From NCBI GenBank assembly GCA_964358485.1, contig CAYHPY010000071.1:1-19183 (forward strand): DNA of 19,183 nucleotides. Reading direction: 5' to 3'. The stretch is from CAYHPY01 sp964358485. GTDB taxonomy: Bacteria > Elusimicrobiota > Elusimicrobia > UBA1565 > UBA9628. Positions 1 through 6,770 of the stretch are shown here, piece after piece. The translations under genes were made by a program, and so were the position numbers. A model generated the notes under the pieces. The model was not told the DNA's origin. It was given only the letters and a program-made list of their open reading frames with translations, and made no database searches. Numbering within the stretch: position 1 is the first letter of the stretch; each line of letters opens with the position of its first letter.

Positions 1-67
1 CCAGCCAACAGCGCAGGCCCCAGCGGTCGCGGGCCAGAGGCCGTCCCAGGAATTCGTCGTTGTTCAA
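1..67 (-). CDS. 5' end of an unidentified gene, cut by the left edge
   Basis: A minus-strand frame opens with TTG at 67-65, overlapping the TGA stop of the upstream methylase gene (64-66) in a TTGA junction. It stays open to the window edge. It reads (M)NNDEFLGRPLARDRWG and continues with LRCWL. A GGAG lies 8 nt before the TTG, and the same TTGA arrangement occurs at the next junction upstream, so I take this as a further operon member. Only 22 codons are visible, which is too few to assign a family. It could be another TPR or modification-related protein, or chance open frame. The start choice rests on the Shine-Dalgarno spacing and the overlap. Confidence 0.45.
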   Translation of the reverse strand, partial: MNNDEFLGRPLARDRWGLRCWL

Positions 68-732
68 AGCTTGGGCTCCAGGTAAAGCAGGGCCGGCCCG
101 CCGGAAGGGGCGGCGGGCGCGGGGCCCGCGGGGTTGAGAGGCGCGATCGGGTGGCCGGGCCGCCAAAGCCGCATCCGGCGCCACCGCGCGTCCTTCTTGC
201 GGACGAGCTTGAAGGCCTCCTCCCACCGCCGGGGTTCGGCGTTCTCGGCGTAAAGGACGGTGGGAAGCTTCACCCACTGCCGGTCCGGGTCCCCGAGCGC
301 CGTCTCCAGTTCGAGGGCTTCCATCCCGTCGGTGCCGTACTTGTGGCCGCCCATCAGCACCGCGAATTCCGAAATCGCCTTTCCGATCGGAGAGACGCAG
401 GGCAGCATCCGGACCGGGACTCCCCGGGTCCGGCAAAGTTTTTGAAGGGCGGCCGTGAAGCGGCCCGCAAAGCGCGGATGGCTCCAGACCACGACGGCCA
501 CGCGGCGGCCCTTGAGAGCGGCGGCGACAGCCTCCTCCGCGGAAAGGGCGGGGCGGGCCTCGGGGAGCAGACGGCGGATCCATTCATGATGGGAGGGGTT
601 GTCGACCGAGACGAAAACCGCCGAGCAGGCGGAGAGGGCCTCCATGGTTTCCAGGGTGAGGTCCCGGACCGGGTCCACCCCGGCTCCCGTGATCAGGATT
701 TCCGCCCCAGCCGGGACGGGCTTTTTTTTCAA
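64..732 (-). CDS. Tetrapyrrole-methylase-fold protein, stand-alone, OphMA/SonM-like
   Basis: This 222-residue protein should bind S-adenosylmethionine through a corrin/porphyrin-methylase fold. An N-terminal strand is followed by a G-A-G-V-D-P loop near residue 15, a V-W-S-H-P segment near residue 85, and a C-terminal strand ending LLYLEPKL. It aligns by eye with the C-terminal domain of the neighbouring TPR fusion: GAGVDP with GLGVYP, WSHP with FGHP, and an LE/FE position after GGHKYGTDG or YRGYQL. The two are therefore paralogues. The Pro/Ala-rich loop before the last strand is an insertion and not an obvious core peptide. The start is TTG at 732, overlapping the previous TGA, with a GGGGGA Shine-Dalgarno just upstream. 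The substrate is unknown. Membership of the broad methylase superfamily is fairly secure; the borosin-like branch is an inference. Confidence 0.7.
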   Translation of the reverse strand: MKKKPVPAGAEILITGAGVDPVRDLTLETMEALSACSAVFVSVDNPSHHEWIRRLLPEARPALSAEEAVAAALKGRRVAVVVWSHPRFAGRFTAALQKLCRTRGVPVRMLPCVSPIGKAISEFAVLMGGHKYGTDGMEALELETALGDPDRQWVKLPTVLYAENAEPRRWEEAFKLVRKKDARWRRMRLWRPGHPIAPLNPAGPAPAAPSGGPALLYLEPKL

Positions 733-2990
733 TTGTCCCCCAAAGGCGGCACGAAGAGGACGGACTGGGCGAATCGGTGATGCGCTTGGGCGCTCAGGGC
801 TTTGAGCGTGAAGGTCTCGCGCTGGGTTTCCCAGAGCTCGTGCTTGGGCCCGTAAATCTGCACCTGATGCTTGGGGGAAAACCGGCGGGTCAAGGACTTC
901 ATGAGCCCGGCAAACCCCTCGTCGCCCAAACCGTCGGCGAAATAGACGATGATCGGCAAATTCGGGTTGGCCTTCTCGACTTCCTTGCAGACGCTTTCCC
1001 CGGTGGTCTCAAAGAGCTGGTAGCCCCGGTAGGCGTAGCCGAGGACCTGGCCGCTGGCCGCCAGCAGGGCGTCCATCGAGGAGACCGCCCCGAAGGCCTT
1101 CCAGGGGATGCCCTCCTTGCGGCAGCGCTTGATGATTTCATGGGACAAGGGCCCGAACAGCAGGGGATGGCCGAAGGTCACAAATCCCACCGTCCTCCCC
1201 GGACGGACCTCGGAAAGGACCAGGTCCGCGCAGAGCTGGGCGTCCTGTTCATAACGGAAGGCCACCGGCCGCCGGTTGGCGCAGAAGAGGCCCAAAAATT
1301 CCGACATTCCCAGGCCGGGGAGATTGTTGAAGATCACGTCGCACTCGGTGATCCCGCGCAGGACCTCGACCGTGGCGGTTTGGGGGGGATAGACGCCGAG
1401 GCCGCAGAGATAGACGCGGCCCTTCTCCAGCGCGGCCTTGGATTTTTGTTTTTTCATCTTGTCTTCCTCTTTTTGAATCGCGGCGAAGGCCTTGGCCAAG
1501 GTGCCATAGAGCGCGGCCTGGCGGGCGCAGGGATCGTCTCTCTCGGAGAGCGCGGCGGCCCGGTCAAATTCCGGAACGGCGGCGGCGAAATTCTTCTCCA
1601 GACAGCGGACATAGCCCGCTCCATAGGCCGCCCAAGCCGGGGCCGAGCGGCGCAAAGGGGCCAGCGCCCGGCGCGCGGGCTCGAATCGCCCCTGCAGGGC
1701 CAGGATCTGGCTTTTGCGGAGCGTCAGTTGGGAGCTGCCCGGCACCAGGCTCAGGGCGCGCTCGACGTCGGCTTCGGCCGCGGGAACGCGGCCCAAAATG
1801 AGGTTCACATGGGCGCGAAGGTCGTGGAGCGCGGCGTCGTCGGGCTCGAGCTCCAGGGCCGCCCCCAAGTCCTGAAGGGCCAAATCGTAATGGCGCATGC
1901 CCAGGAAGGTCTGCGCCCGCCAGCGCAGGTTCGAGACCCCGGGGGCCAACGCCAGGGCCACGGAGAGATCTTTCAAGGCCGCCTCCATGTAGCCGAGCTT
2001 CTGGGCCAGCTCCGCCCTTCGGGAGTAGGTGGCGGGGCCGGGCTCGACGCGGACGGCCTTTTCGGCGTCCCGCAGGGCGTCCTCGGGCAATTCCAGTTTC
2101 TCGCGGGCGGCGGACTGAACCAGCCAGGCCTCCGAATCCTCCGGGTCGACGCGGGCTGCCTCGGCGGCCAGCGCCGCGGCCTCAGCCCAGCGCCCTTGGG
2201 CCAGTTGGGCCTTGGCGCGGGCCAGCACCTCCCGCGCCTTCTTGCCGTCGGCCAGGGCCCGATCGATCCAGCGCGCGGCGTCGGATTGGCCGAGCTCCCG
2301 GGCCTTGGCGGAGAAAACCTCCGGGGCGGCGCGGATGGCGGAGCGCATGTCCCGGTCATGCTCCTCGCGCCGCCCGCAGGCCAGGCGCGCCGAGGCGCGG
2401 CTGAGGAAAACCTCGTAACCCCGGTAGCCCAAGGCCACGGCGTGGTCCAGATCCGAGACGGCCCCGGCCGCGTCGCCGCCCAGGCGCCGGGCCTCGCCGC
2501 GCCAGGTCCAGGCCTCCGGCCACTCCGGAAACAGCGCCACCGCCCGGTTGAGGGAGCAAAGCGCTTGCGGGAGGTCGTTTTGGCGCAGGAGCAATTCTCC
2601 GTGCCAGCCCCAGATCCAGCCGCAGTCGGGGTCCAGGTCCAGGGCGCGGCGCAGAAGTTCCAGCGCGGCCGCCAGGTCGCCGCCCGCGCGCAGGGCGCCC
2701 GCGCGGCAGGCCAGAGCCCAGGCGTCCTCCCGGGCCGGGTCCGGGGATTTGAGAAAGGGCGCGGTGAAGGCGGCGGAGGGATCGGCGCCCATCGCTTTCT
2801 GAATCTCTCCGTAGCCGCGCAGACGGCCGCCCATTTCCCGGAGGACCTCGCCCAGGACGGCGCCGGCCCAGGCCGGGGCTTTGCCCGCGCGCAAAGCGGC
2901 TTGGAGGGCGGCCACGGCCTCCTCCTGGCGGCCCTGTTTTCTCAGCGCAAGGGCGCGCCGGGCCCGGATTTCGGGGGATTGGGCCTTCAT
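729..2990 (-). CDS. TPR array fused to an OphMA/SonM-like tetrapyrrole-methylase domain
   Basis: The 753-residue protein has two parts. Residues 1-505 are TPR-like helical repeats with A-L-x-D-L-x-A-L-x-L-x-P signatures and Trp-rich repeat starts (GWIWGW, EAWTWRG), expected to bind protein or peptide. A charged Lys/Glu linker (about 506-523) leads to a SAM-methylase domain (about 524-753). That domain has GLGVYP (530-535), a CDVIF-x2-LP segment (550-558), FGHPLLFGPLSH (606-617), RGYQLFET (655-662), HQVQIYGP (708-715) and a final SVLFVPP strand. The order and wording match the OphMA/SonM borosin methyltransferases as I remember them, but the R-x3-Y active-site signature is not evident. The start ATG overlaps the radical SAM stop (ATGA, 2987-2990). 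A strong AGGAGG lies 7 nt upstream at 3003-2998. The methylase region may also be translated separately from an internal start at 1457. Confidence 0.8.
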   Translation of the reverse strand: MKAQSPEIRARRALALRKQGRQEEAVAALQAALRAGKAPAWAGAVLGEVLREMGGRLRGYGEIQKAMGADPSAAFTAPFLKSPDPAREDAWALACRAGALRAGGDLAAALELLRRALDLDPDCGWIWGWHGELLLRQNDLPQALCSLNRAVALFPEWPEAWTWRGEARRLGGDAAGAVSDLDHAVALGYRGYEVFLSRASARLACGRREEHDRDMRSAIRAAPEVFSAKARELGQSDAARWIDRALADGKKAREVLARAKAQLAQGRWAEAAALAAEAARVDPEDSEAWLVQSAAREKLELPEDALRDAEKAVRVEPGPATYSRRAELAQKLGYMEAALKDLSVALALAPGVSNLRWRAQTFLGMRHYDLALQDLGAALELEPDDAALHDLRAHVNLILGRVPAAEADVERALSLVPGSSQLTLRKSQILALQGRFEPARRALAPLRRSAPAWAAYGAGYVRCLEKNFAAAVPEFDRAAALSERDDPCARQAALYGTLAKAFAAIQKEEDKMKKQKSKAALEKGRVYLCGLGVYPPQTATVEVLRGITECDVIFNNLPGLGMSEFLGLFCANRRPVAFRYEQDAQLCADLVLSEVRPGRTVGFVTFGHPLLFGPLSHEIIKRCRKEGIPWKAFGAVSSMDALLAASGQVLGYAYRGYQLFETTGESVCKEVEKANPNLPIIVYFADGLGDEGFAGLMKSLTRRFSPKHQVQIYGPKHELWETQRETFTLKALSAQAHHRFAQSVLFVPPLGDN
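1455..1470 (-). promoter_or_regulatory. Internal ribosome binding site and start codon before the methylase domain
   Basis: Inside the TPR-methylase gene, AGAGGA (1470-1465) sits 7 nt before an in-frame ATG (1457-1455), exactly at the linker between the two domains. Starting here would give a free methylase of 242 residues beginning MKKQKSKAALEKG. This resembles the start of the downstream paralogue, MKKKPVPAGAE. The purine run also encodes the Lys/Glu linker, so it could be coincidence. Confidence 0.4.
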
Positions 2991-4264
2991 GCCGCCGCCT
3001 CCTCATGGTACTGGGCCACGTCGGCGTTGGAGATGCCCAGGCGTCCCTGCCAGACCGAGGTGCTGGTGGGCGTGTCCGGGGGCATGCTTTCCGGAGGAAC
3101 CAGGCCTTTGACCAGAAGCTCGCGCCGATAAGAAACCGATTTTCGGGCCGAATCCACGCGGTAATCCACCCGGTCGAGTTTCAGCGAGCGGGCGAAAGCC
3201 AAGGACTTTTCGACGGTCTCGCGGGTGTCCACGGGCAGGCCCAGGACGAAGGAGCCCCAGACCTTGAGCCCCGCCTTGCGCGCCGCGGCCACCGCCGACC
3301 GCGCCTGCGCCGCCGTGGTCGTTTTCTTGGAGGCCCGCAGGACCTCGTCGTCGCCGGAATCGATCCCGAAGCCGACGGCGCCGGCCCCGGCGCGTTTCAT
3401 GGCGGACAATAGATTTTCCTGGGCCAAATCCACCCGCGTCCACGCCGCCCAGGAGAATCCCGGCCCTTGGCGGGCCAAGCCGTCCAAAAGGGTCATGGTC
3501 CGCGTGGAGTGGGCGCCGAAAGTCTGATCGGCGATCAGCACCGCCTTGACCCCGAGCGCGCGCAAGGTCCGCGCTTCCTCCAAAACGTCCTCGATGGGCC
3601 GAAGGCGGTGGCCCATGGCGGAGACAGGGCAGTAGCCGCAGGGGTAAGGGCAGCCGAAATCGCTCACCAGGGCCGCGGCGGGGCCGCCCGGCGCCAGGGG
3701 CAGGGCGTAGCGTCCCAGCGGAAAAAGATTCCAGGCCGGGGCCTTCGGGCTCCAGGTTCCGAAGTGCCTCCGATGGGGCGGGCTGACCAGGCGCTCGGCG
3801 CCGCGGAAGAGAAAGCCCTCCAAGGGCCCGTCCCCGCGCCGCTCCAGGAAAGACCGAAGGTCGGCCGCGGAAAGGTCGGTGATGACCGCGTCCAGGAACG
3901 GCTGGAGGGAGAAGGCCAGCGCGCCCACGTCCCGGTACATGTCCCCGAGGCCGATAAAACGCGCCTTGGGCAGTTTTTCCCGCAGGCCCGTCAAAAATCG
4001 GGAGTCCTCATCATAGGTCCGGCCGCTGGTCAGGAAAACCACCGCGTCCGGCTTCTTGCCGGCGGCTCGAGCGAGGGAGGTTTTCGGGCTCAAGCGCTCG
4101 GCGACGGCGTCCAGGACGGAAGTCTCGGCGAAGGCGGCGGCCCCGCCGCTCAGCAGCGCCAGATCCACCGGCGGAGGAAGATAATCCCCATGGGTTTCCG
4201 CGGCCAGGAAACAATCCCGGCGCACCGGGCTCCTCGCCGGCGGATTGAGGAGCAGGATTTTCAC
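2987..4264 (-). CDS. Cobalamin-type (class B-like) radical SAM protein
   Basis: The 425-residue enzyme has an N-terminal Rossmann-like region (1-140) starting KILLLNPP, typical of B12-binding radical SAM proteins. A radical SAM core follows with CPYPCGYC (C205, C209, C212, the canonical CX3CX2C for the 4Fe-4S cluster). Later core motifs are VLIADQTFG (242-250), GFGIDSGDDEVL (298-309) and GSFVLGLP (337-344). The classical D-x-H-x-x-G cobalamin His ligand is not visible, which is common in this class. Such enzymes often methylate unreactive carbons or otherwise modify peptides, lipids or nucleosides; the substrate here is unknown. The start is GTG at 4264, preceded by AGGGG at 8 nt, and the Cys-rich gene ends 9 nt upstream. 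Its stop overlaps the start of the TPR-methylase gene, so the two are probably made together. Confidence 0.85.
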   Translation of the reverse strand: MKILLLNPPARSPVRRDCFLAAETHGDYLPPPVDLALLSGGAAAFAETSVLDAVAERLSPKTSLARAAGKKPDAVVFLTSGRTYDEDSRFLTGLREKLPKARFIGLGDMYRDVGALAFSLQPFLDAVITDLSAADLRSFLERRGDGPLEGFLFRGAERLVSPPHRRHFGTWSPKAPAWNLFPLGRYALPLAPGGPAAALVSDFGCPYPCGYCPVSAMGHRLRPIEDVLEEARTLRALGVKAVLIADQTFGAHSTRTMTLLDGLARQGPGFSWAAWTRVDLAQENLLSAMKRAGAGAVGFGIDSGDDEVLRASKKTTTAAQARSAVAAARKAGLKVWGSFVLGLPVDTRETVEKSLAFARSLKLDRVDYRVDSARKSVSYRRELLVKGLVPPESMPPDTPTSTSVWQGRLGISNADVAQYHEEAAA

Positions 4265-4273
4265 CGGCGGCCC

Positions 4274-5686
4274 CTAACCTTTCTTGGGCGCGGGAGCGGT
4301 TTGATCCGCGGGAGGCTTGGGTCCGGGCTGGACCTTCGGCGGAGGGCCCGGCTGGGCATCCCGAAAGAGCCTTTCATGCCGGGACCGGACGGAATTGAGG
4401 CGCGCCATCAGTTCGCTCCGCTCGGGCACCTTCTTCTGGTCCAAGGGGTTGACGTGGTTGAGCACTTCCTGGATCACTCCCGTGGATTCCTTAAGCCGCT
4501 GACGGGCCAATTCCATCCGCTGGTCGCGCAGGGAGCGGAATTTATTCTCCATTTCGACGACGGCGTCGGCGGTGATTTTGGAAAAGGCGGGCCAGGCGAA
4601 ACGGCTGCAGTACCATTGCTTGAGGCCGTTGATGTGCGACTGGGCGTCGTCCTCGGTGCAGCTCAGCAGGCCCGCTTTCACGGCCTTCATGTTTTTGCCG
4701 TCGGGGGAAGAGGGCAGGGCTCCCTCGGTCATGTAGTCCCCCGGGTAGGACACGCAGGGCCCCCAACCCTTGCAGAGGCTCTTGTTCTTGGCGGTCCAGG
4801 CTTGGCGGAAATCGGCGTAATGCTCGCAGTCCCGGAGGAAGATCTTGCCCTTGTCGCCGGGCATCGCGGCGGCCAGGTCCTTGAGGGCCGCCTTGGCCGT
4901 CGGGTCCCCGGACACGCATTTGAGGTGCAGCTCGCAATCCTTCGTTTCCTGGGGCGGGCCGCTCAAGTAAGGCGCGACGGCCTTGCAGGCCGCCGCCGGG
5001 TTGCTCCAATTCTGCACGAGGAGGGGGCAGGCGGTCGCTTCGGTTCCGGGCTTGAAGATGTCCATGCGGCCGCCCTTGGAGGCTTTTTTATCGCCCTTGC
5101 AGGCCTCCACGGCCTTCGGGCTGCCGGCGATGGCCTCCAAAAAGAAAGGAGGCTTGCGCATGTATTGCGCGATGTGGCTCTGGAGTCCGCTGATCCGGTC
5201 CTGGCAATCCTTGACCAGCCGGTCGCCCTCCTCTTTTGTGAACAAAGTCGTGGTCCATTTCCGCAGGTCCGCGCACGACCCCTGCCCCGCCAAAGTCCGG
5301 CAGCGGTGGAACTCCATCAGGCCCTCGCTCGTCTTGGCCTTGGCCTGTCCGATCATCTCGGACACCACGGTGGGCGTCTGGACCCATTTCGACCGCACCG
5401 ACCCTTTTTCCGGATACCAATCCCGGGCGATCTCCTGGGCCATGGCTTCGGGCGTGAATTTCTCCTGGCAGATCGCCTTCAGGTCCCCCGAGCCGGAACT
5501 GACCAATTCCTTGGCCCGCTTGATCTCAATCTCCACCTCGTCGAGCTGGGTTTCCAGCTTGTCCATCAATCCTTCGGCAACCTTGGGAGCCGTCGGCTGG
5601 GGAGCGGGGGCCGCGGGCGGGTCGGCGGCAAAGAGGGGTTGGGCGACGGAAAGGACAAGCACGGCGCAAAGGAGAAGGTTTTTCAT
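4274..5686 (-). CDS. Secreted cysteine-rich protein of unknown function (paralogue of the one at 9459)
   Basis: I recognise no named family. The 470-residue protein begins with a clear signal peptide (MKNLLLCAVLVLSVAQPLFA, cleavage near residue 20-21), so it is exported. A Pro/Ala-rich spacer and a helical Glu/Lys-rich stretch (about 38-65) follow. A cysteine-rich body contains 14 Cys between residues 73 and about 360. The C-terminus is a helical Arg/Glu-rich segment and a Pro/Lys-rich tail. C287, Y290, F293, A296, C305 and C311 have the same spacing as C336, Y339, Y342, A345, C354 and C360 in the second Cys-rich protein. Fourteen cysteines suggests seven disulfides. It is the first gene of the minus-strand operon, under a TATAAT promoter, and has no Shine-Dalgarno. 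Confidence 0.8.
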   Translation of the reverse strand: MKNLLLCAVLVLSVAQPLFAADPPAAPAPQPTAPKVAEGLMDKLETQLDEVEIEIKRAKELVSSGSGDLKAICQEKFTPEAMAQEIARDWYPEKGSVRSKWVQTPTVVSEMIGQAKAKTSEGLMEFHRCRTLAGQGSCADLRKWTTTLFTKEEGDRLVKDCQDRISGLQSHIAQYMRKPPFFLEAIAGSPKAVEACKGDKKASKGGRMDIFKPGTEATACPLLVQNWSNPAAACKAVAPYLSGPPQETKDCELHLKCVSGDPTAKAALKDLAAAMPGDKGKIFLRDCEHYADFRQAWTAKNKSLCKGWGPCVSYPGDYMTEGALPSSPDGKNMKAVKAGLLSCTEDDAQSHINGLKQWYCSRFAWPAFSKITADAVVEMENKFRSLRDQRMELARQRLKESTGVIQEVLNHVNPLDQKKVPERSELMARLNSVRSRHERLFRDAQPGPPPKVQPGPKPPADQTAPAPKKG

Positions 5687-5695
5687 GGTCGGCGA

Positions 5696-5704
5696 ATTAT
5701 AACA
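5696..5704 (-). promoter_or_regulatory. Extended -10 promoter for the minus-strand operon, probably leaderless
   Basis: Read on the minus strand, TGTTATAAT (5704-5696) is a perfect extended -10 (TGnTATAAT). It ends 9 nt before the ATG at 5686, so transcription should begin about 3 nt from, or at, the start codon. No good -35 is seen and no Shine-Dalgarno precedes the ATG. Confidence 0.6.
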
Positions 5705-5711
5705 GATTATT

Positions 5712-5720
5712 TGCTAGCAT
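5712..5720 (+). promoter_or_regulatory. Extended -10 promoter for the plus-strand radical SAM gene, probably leaderless
   Basis: TGCTAGCAT is an extended -10 (TGn plus TAGCAT) ending 8 nt before the ATG at 5729. There is no Shine-Dalgarno. It lies back to back with the minus-strand -10, with 7 bp between them, so polymerase cannot occupy both at once. It closely resembles TGCTATCAT before the gene at 8454. Confidence 0.45.
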
Positions 5721-5728
5721 CGGCGGCG

Positions 5729-6760
5729 ATGAGCTCCCCCGCCTCCCTCAAAGCCGACCTCCAAAAACTCCTCAAAAGCACCGAGGCCGCCGGAAAAACC
5801 TACGGCTTCAACGACGGTCATGACTCCTCCCTGCCCGCCGATCATTGGTTCCAGGACACCCTCGAAGGAGAGGCCTTCTTTCTGATTTTGTACACCCAGG
5901 CCTGCCTTTGGTCGGTCTGCCAAGGCTGTAACCTGCCGGCCCTGGGAAGCCGAACGCCGGTCCCCGCGGACATGCTCAAGCGGCAGATCGACCATGCCTT
6001 CCGGGAACTGCTCCCGCCCCAGCGGGCGCGGGGGCTGGGCAAGATGATCCTTTCCAACAACGGCTCCGTGCTCGACGAGCGCACCTTCCCCACCGAGGCC
6101 CTGGAGTATTTTGTCCGGGAATTGGCCTCGCGCTGCCCCAACACCAAGGTTCTGACCCTGGAAAGCCGCTCGGAGTACGTGGACGCCTCCGAGCTCGACC
6201 TCCTGGCGGCGATCCTGCGGGAGAAAGTCTCCTCGGCCGTCGTCGAGCTGGCCCTCGGCTTCGAGGCCTTCGACGACGACATCCGAAACAAGGTTTTTCG
6301 CAAAGGTTTGACCCTTAAGAATTTCGAGAAAACGGCGGCTTTGGCCGCGGCCCACGGTTTTCACCTGAAGGCCTATTTCATGCTCAAGCCCGTCGCGGGC
6401 CTCTCGGAGGAGGCGGCCGTGGAGGACGTGGCGCGGGGGATGGAGTACCTTGACGCCCTGGCGGCCAAGCACAAAGTCGCCATCAACATGCATCTCAACC
6501 CGACCTACGCGGCCAAGGGCACGGCCTTGGGGGATGCCTTCTTGACCGGGACCTACGCCCCGCCGCTGCTGGATTCCCTGCGCCGCGCCGCATTGCGCGC
6601 CAAGGGCAAACGGATCTCGCTCTACCTGGGCCTTTACGACGAAAACCAGGCCGTGCCCGGGGGCTCCTTCATCCGCCCCGGCGACGAGGCCCTTCTGGAG
6701 CGCCTCAAGGAGTTCAACCGGACCCAGGATTTCGGGCTGTTGGAGCTCGGCCCCTCGTAG
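5729..6760 (+). CDS. Elp3/RaSEA-like radical SAM protein (TIGR01210-type)
   Basis: The 343-residue protein carries a compact cysteine cluster, CLWSVCQGC (C59, C64, C67), spaced CX4CX2C rather than the usual CX3CX2C. It is followed by an Elp3-type radical SAM core: ELALGFEAFDDDIRNKV (173-189), RKGLT (191-195), KAYFMLKPVAGLSEEAAVEDV (214-234) and NPTYAAKGT with TYAPPLLDSL (257-284). These match the pattern I know from the archaeosine-synthase radical SAM subunit RaSEA and its relatives. Bacteria do not normally make archaeosine, so the substrate is probably different. The ATG at 5729 is the first good start and has a promoter 8 nt upstream but no Shine-Dalgarno. The longer upstream open frame is the antisense of other genes. 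The Sel1 gene follows after 10 nt and probably shares its mRNA. Confidence 0.75.
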   Translation: MSSPASLKADLQKLLKSTEAAGKTYGFNDGHDSSLPADHWFQDTLEGEAFFLILYTQACLWSVCQGCNLPALGSRTPVPADMLKRQIDHAFRELLPPQRARGLGKMILSNNGSVLDERTFPTEALEYFVRELASRCPNTKVLTLESRSEYVDASELDLLAAILREKVSSAVVELALGFEAFDDDIRNKVFRKGLTLKNFEKTAALAAAHGFHLKAYFMLKPVAGLSEEAAVEDVARGMEYLDALAAKHKVAINMHLNPTYAAKGTALGDAFLTGTYAPPLLDSLRRAALRAKGKRISLYLGLYDENQAVPGGSFIRPGDEALLERLKEFNRTQDFGLLELGPS

Positions 6761-6770
6761 GAGACCCTCC

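Noticed and set aside
64..200. Fused RiPP core peptide at the C-terminus of the stand-alone methylase
   Set aside because: The Pro/Ala-rich segment precedes the last strand of the fold (LLYLEPKL) and does not extend beyond it, so there is no tail comparable to the OphMA core.
777..3131. Long plus-strand open frame (784 codons) opposite the TPR-methylase gene
   Set aside because: It is Gly/Gln/Arg-rich with no domain signature and is antisense to a gene with clear TPR and methylase motifs; high GC removes stops on the opposite strand.
3467..5728. In-frame upstream extension of the Elp3/RaSEA-like gene to over 1000 codons
   Set aside because: The extension is low-complexity antisense of the radical SAM and Cys-rich genes; homology and the promoter support a start at 5729.
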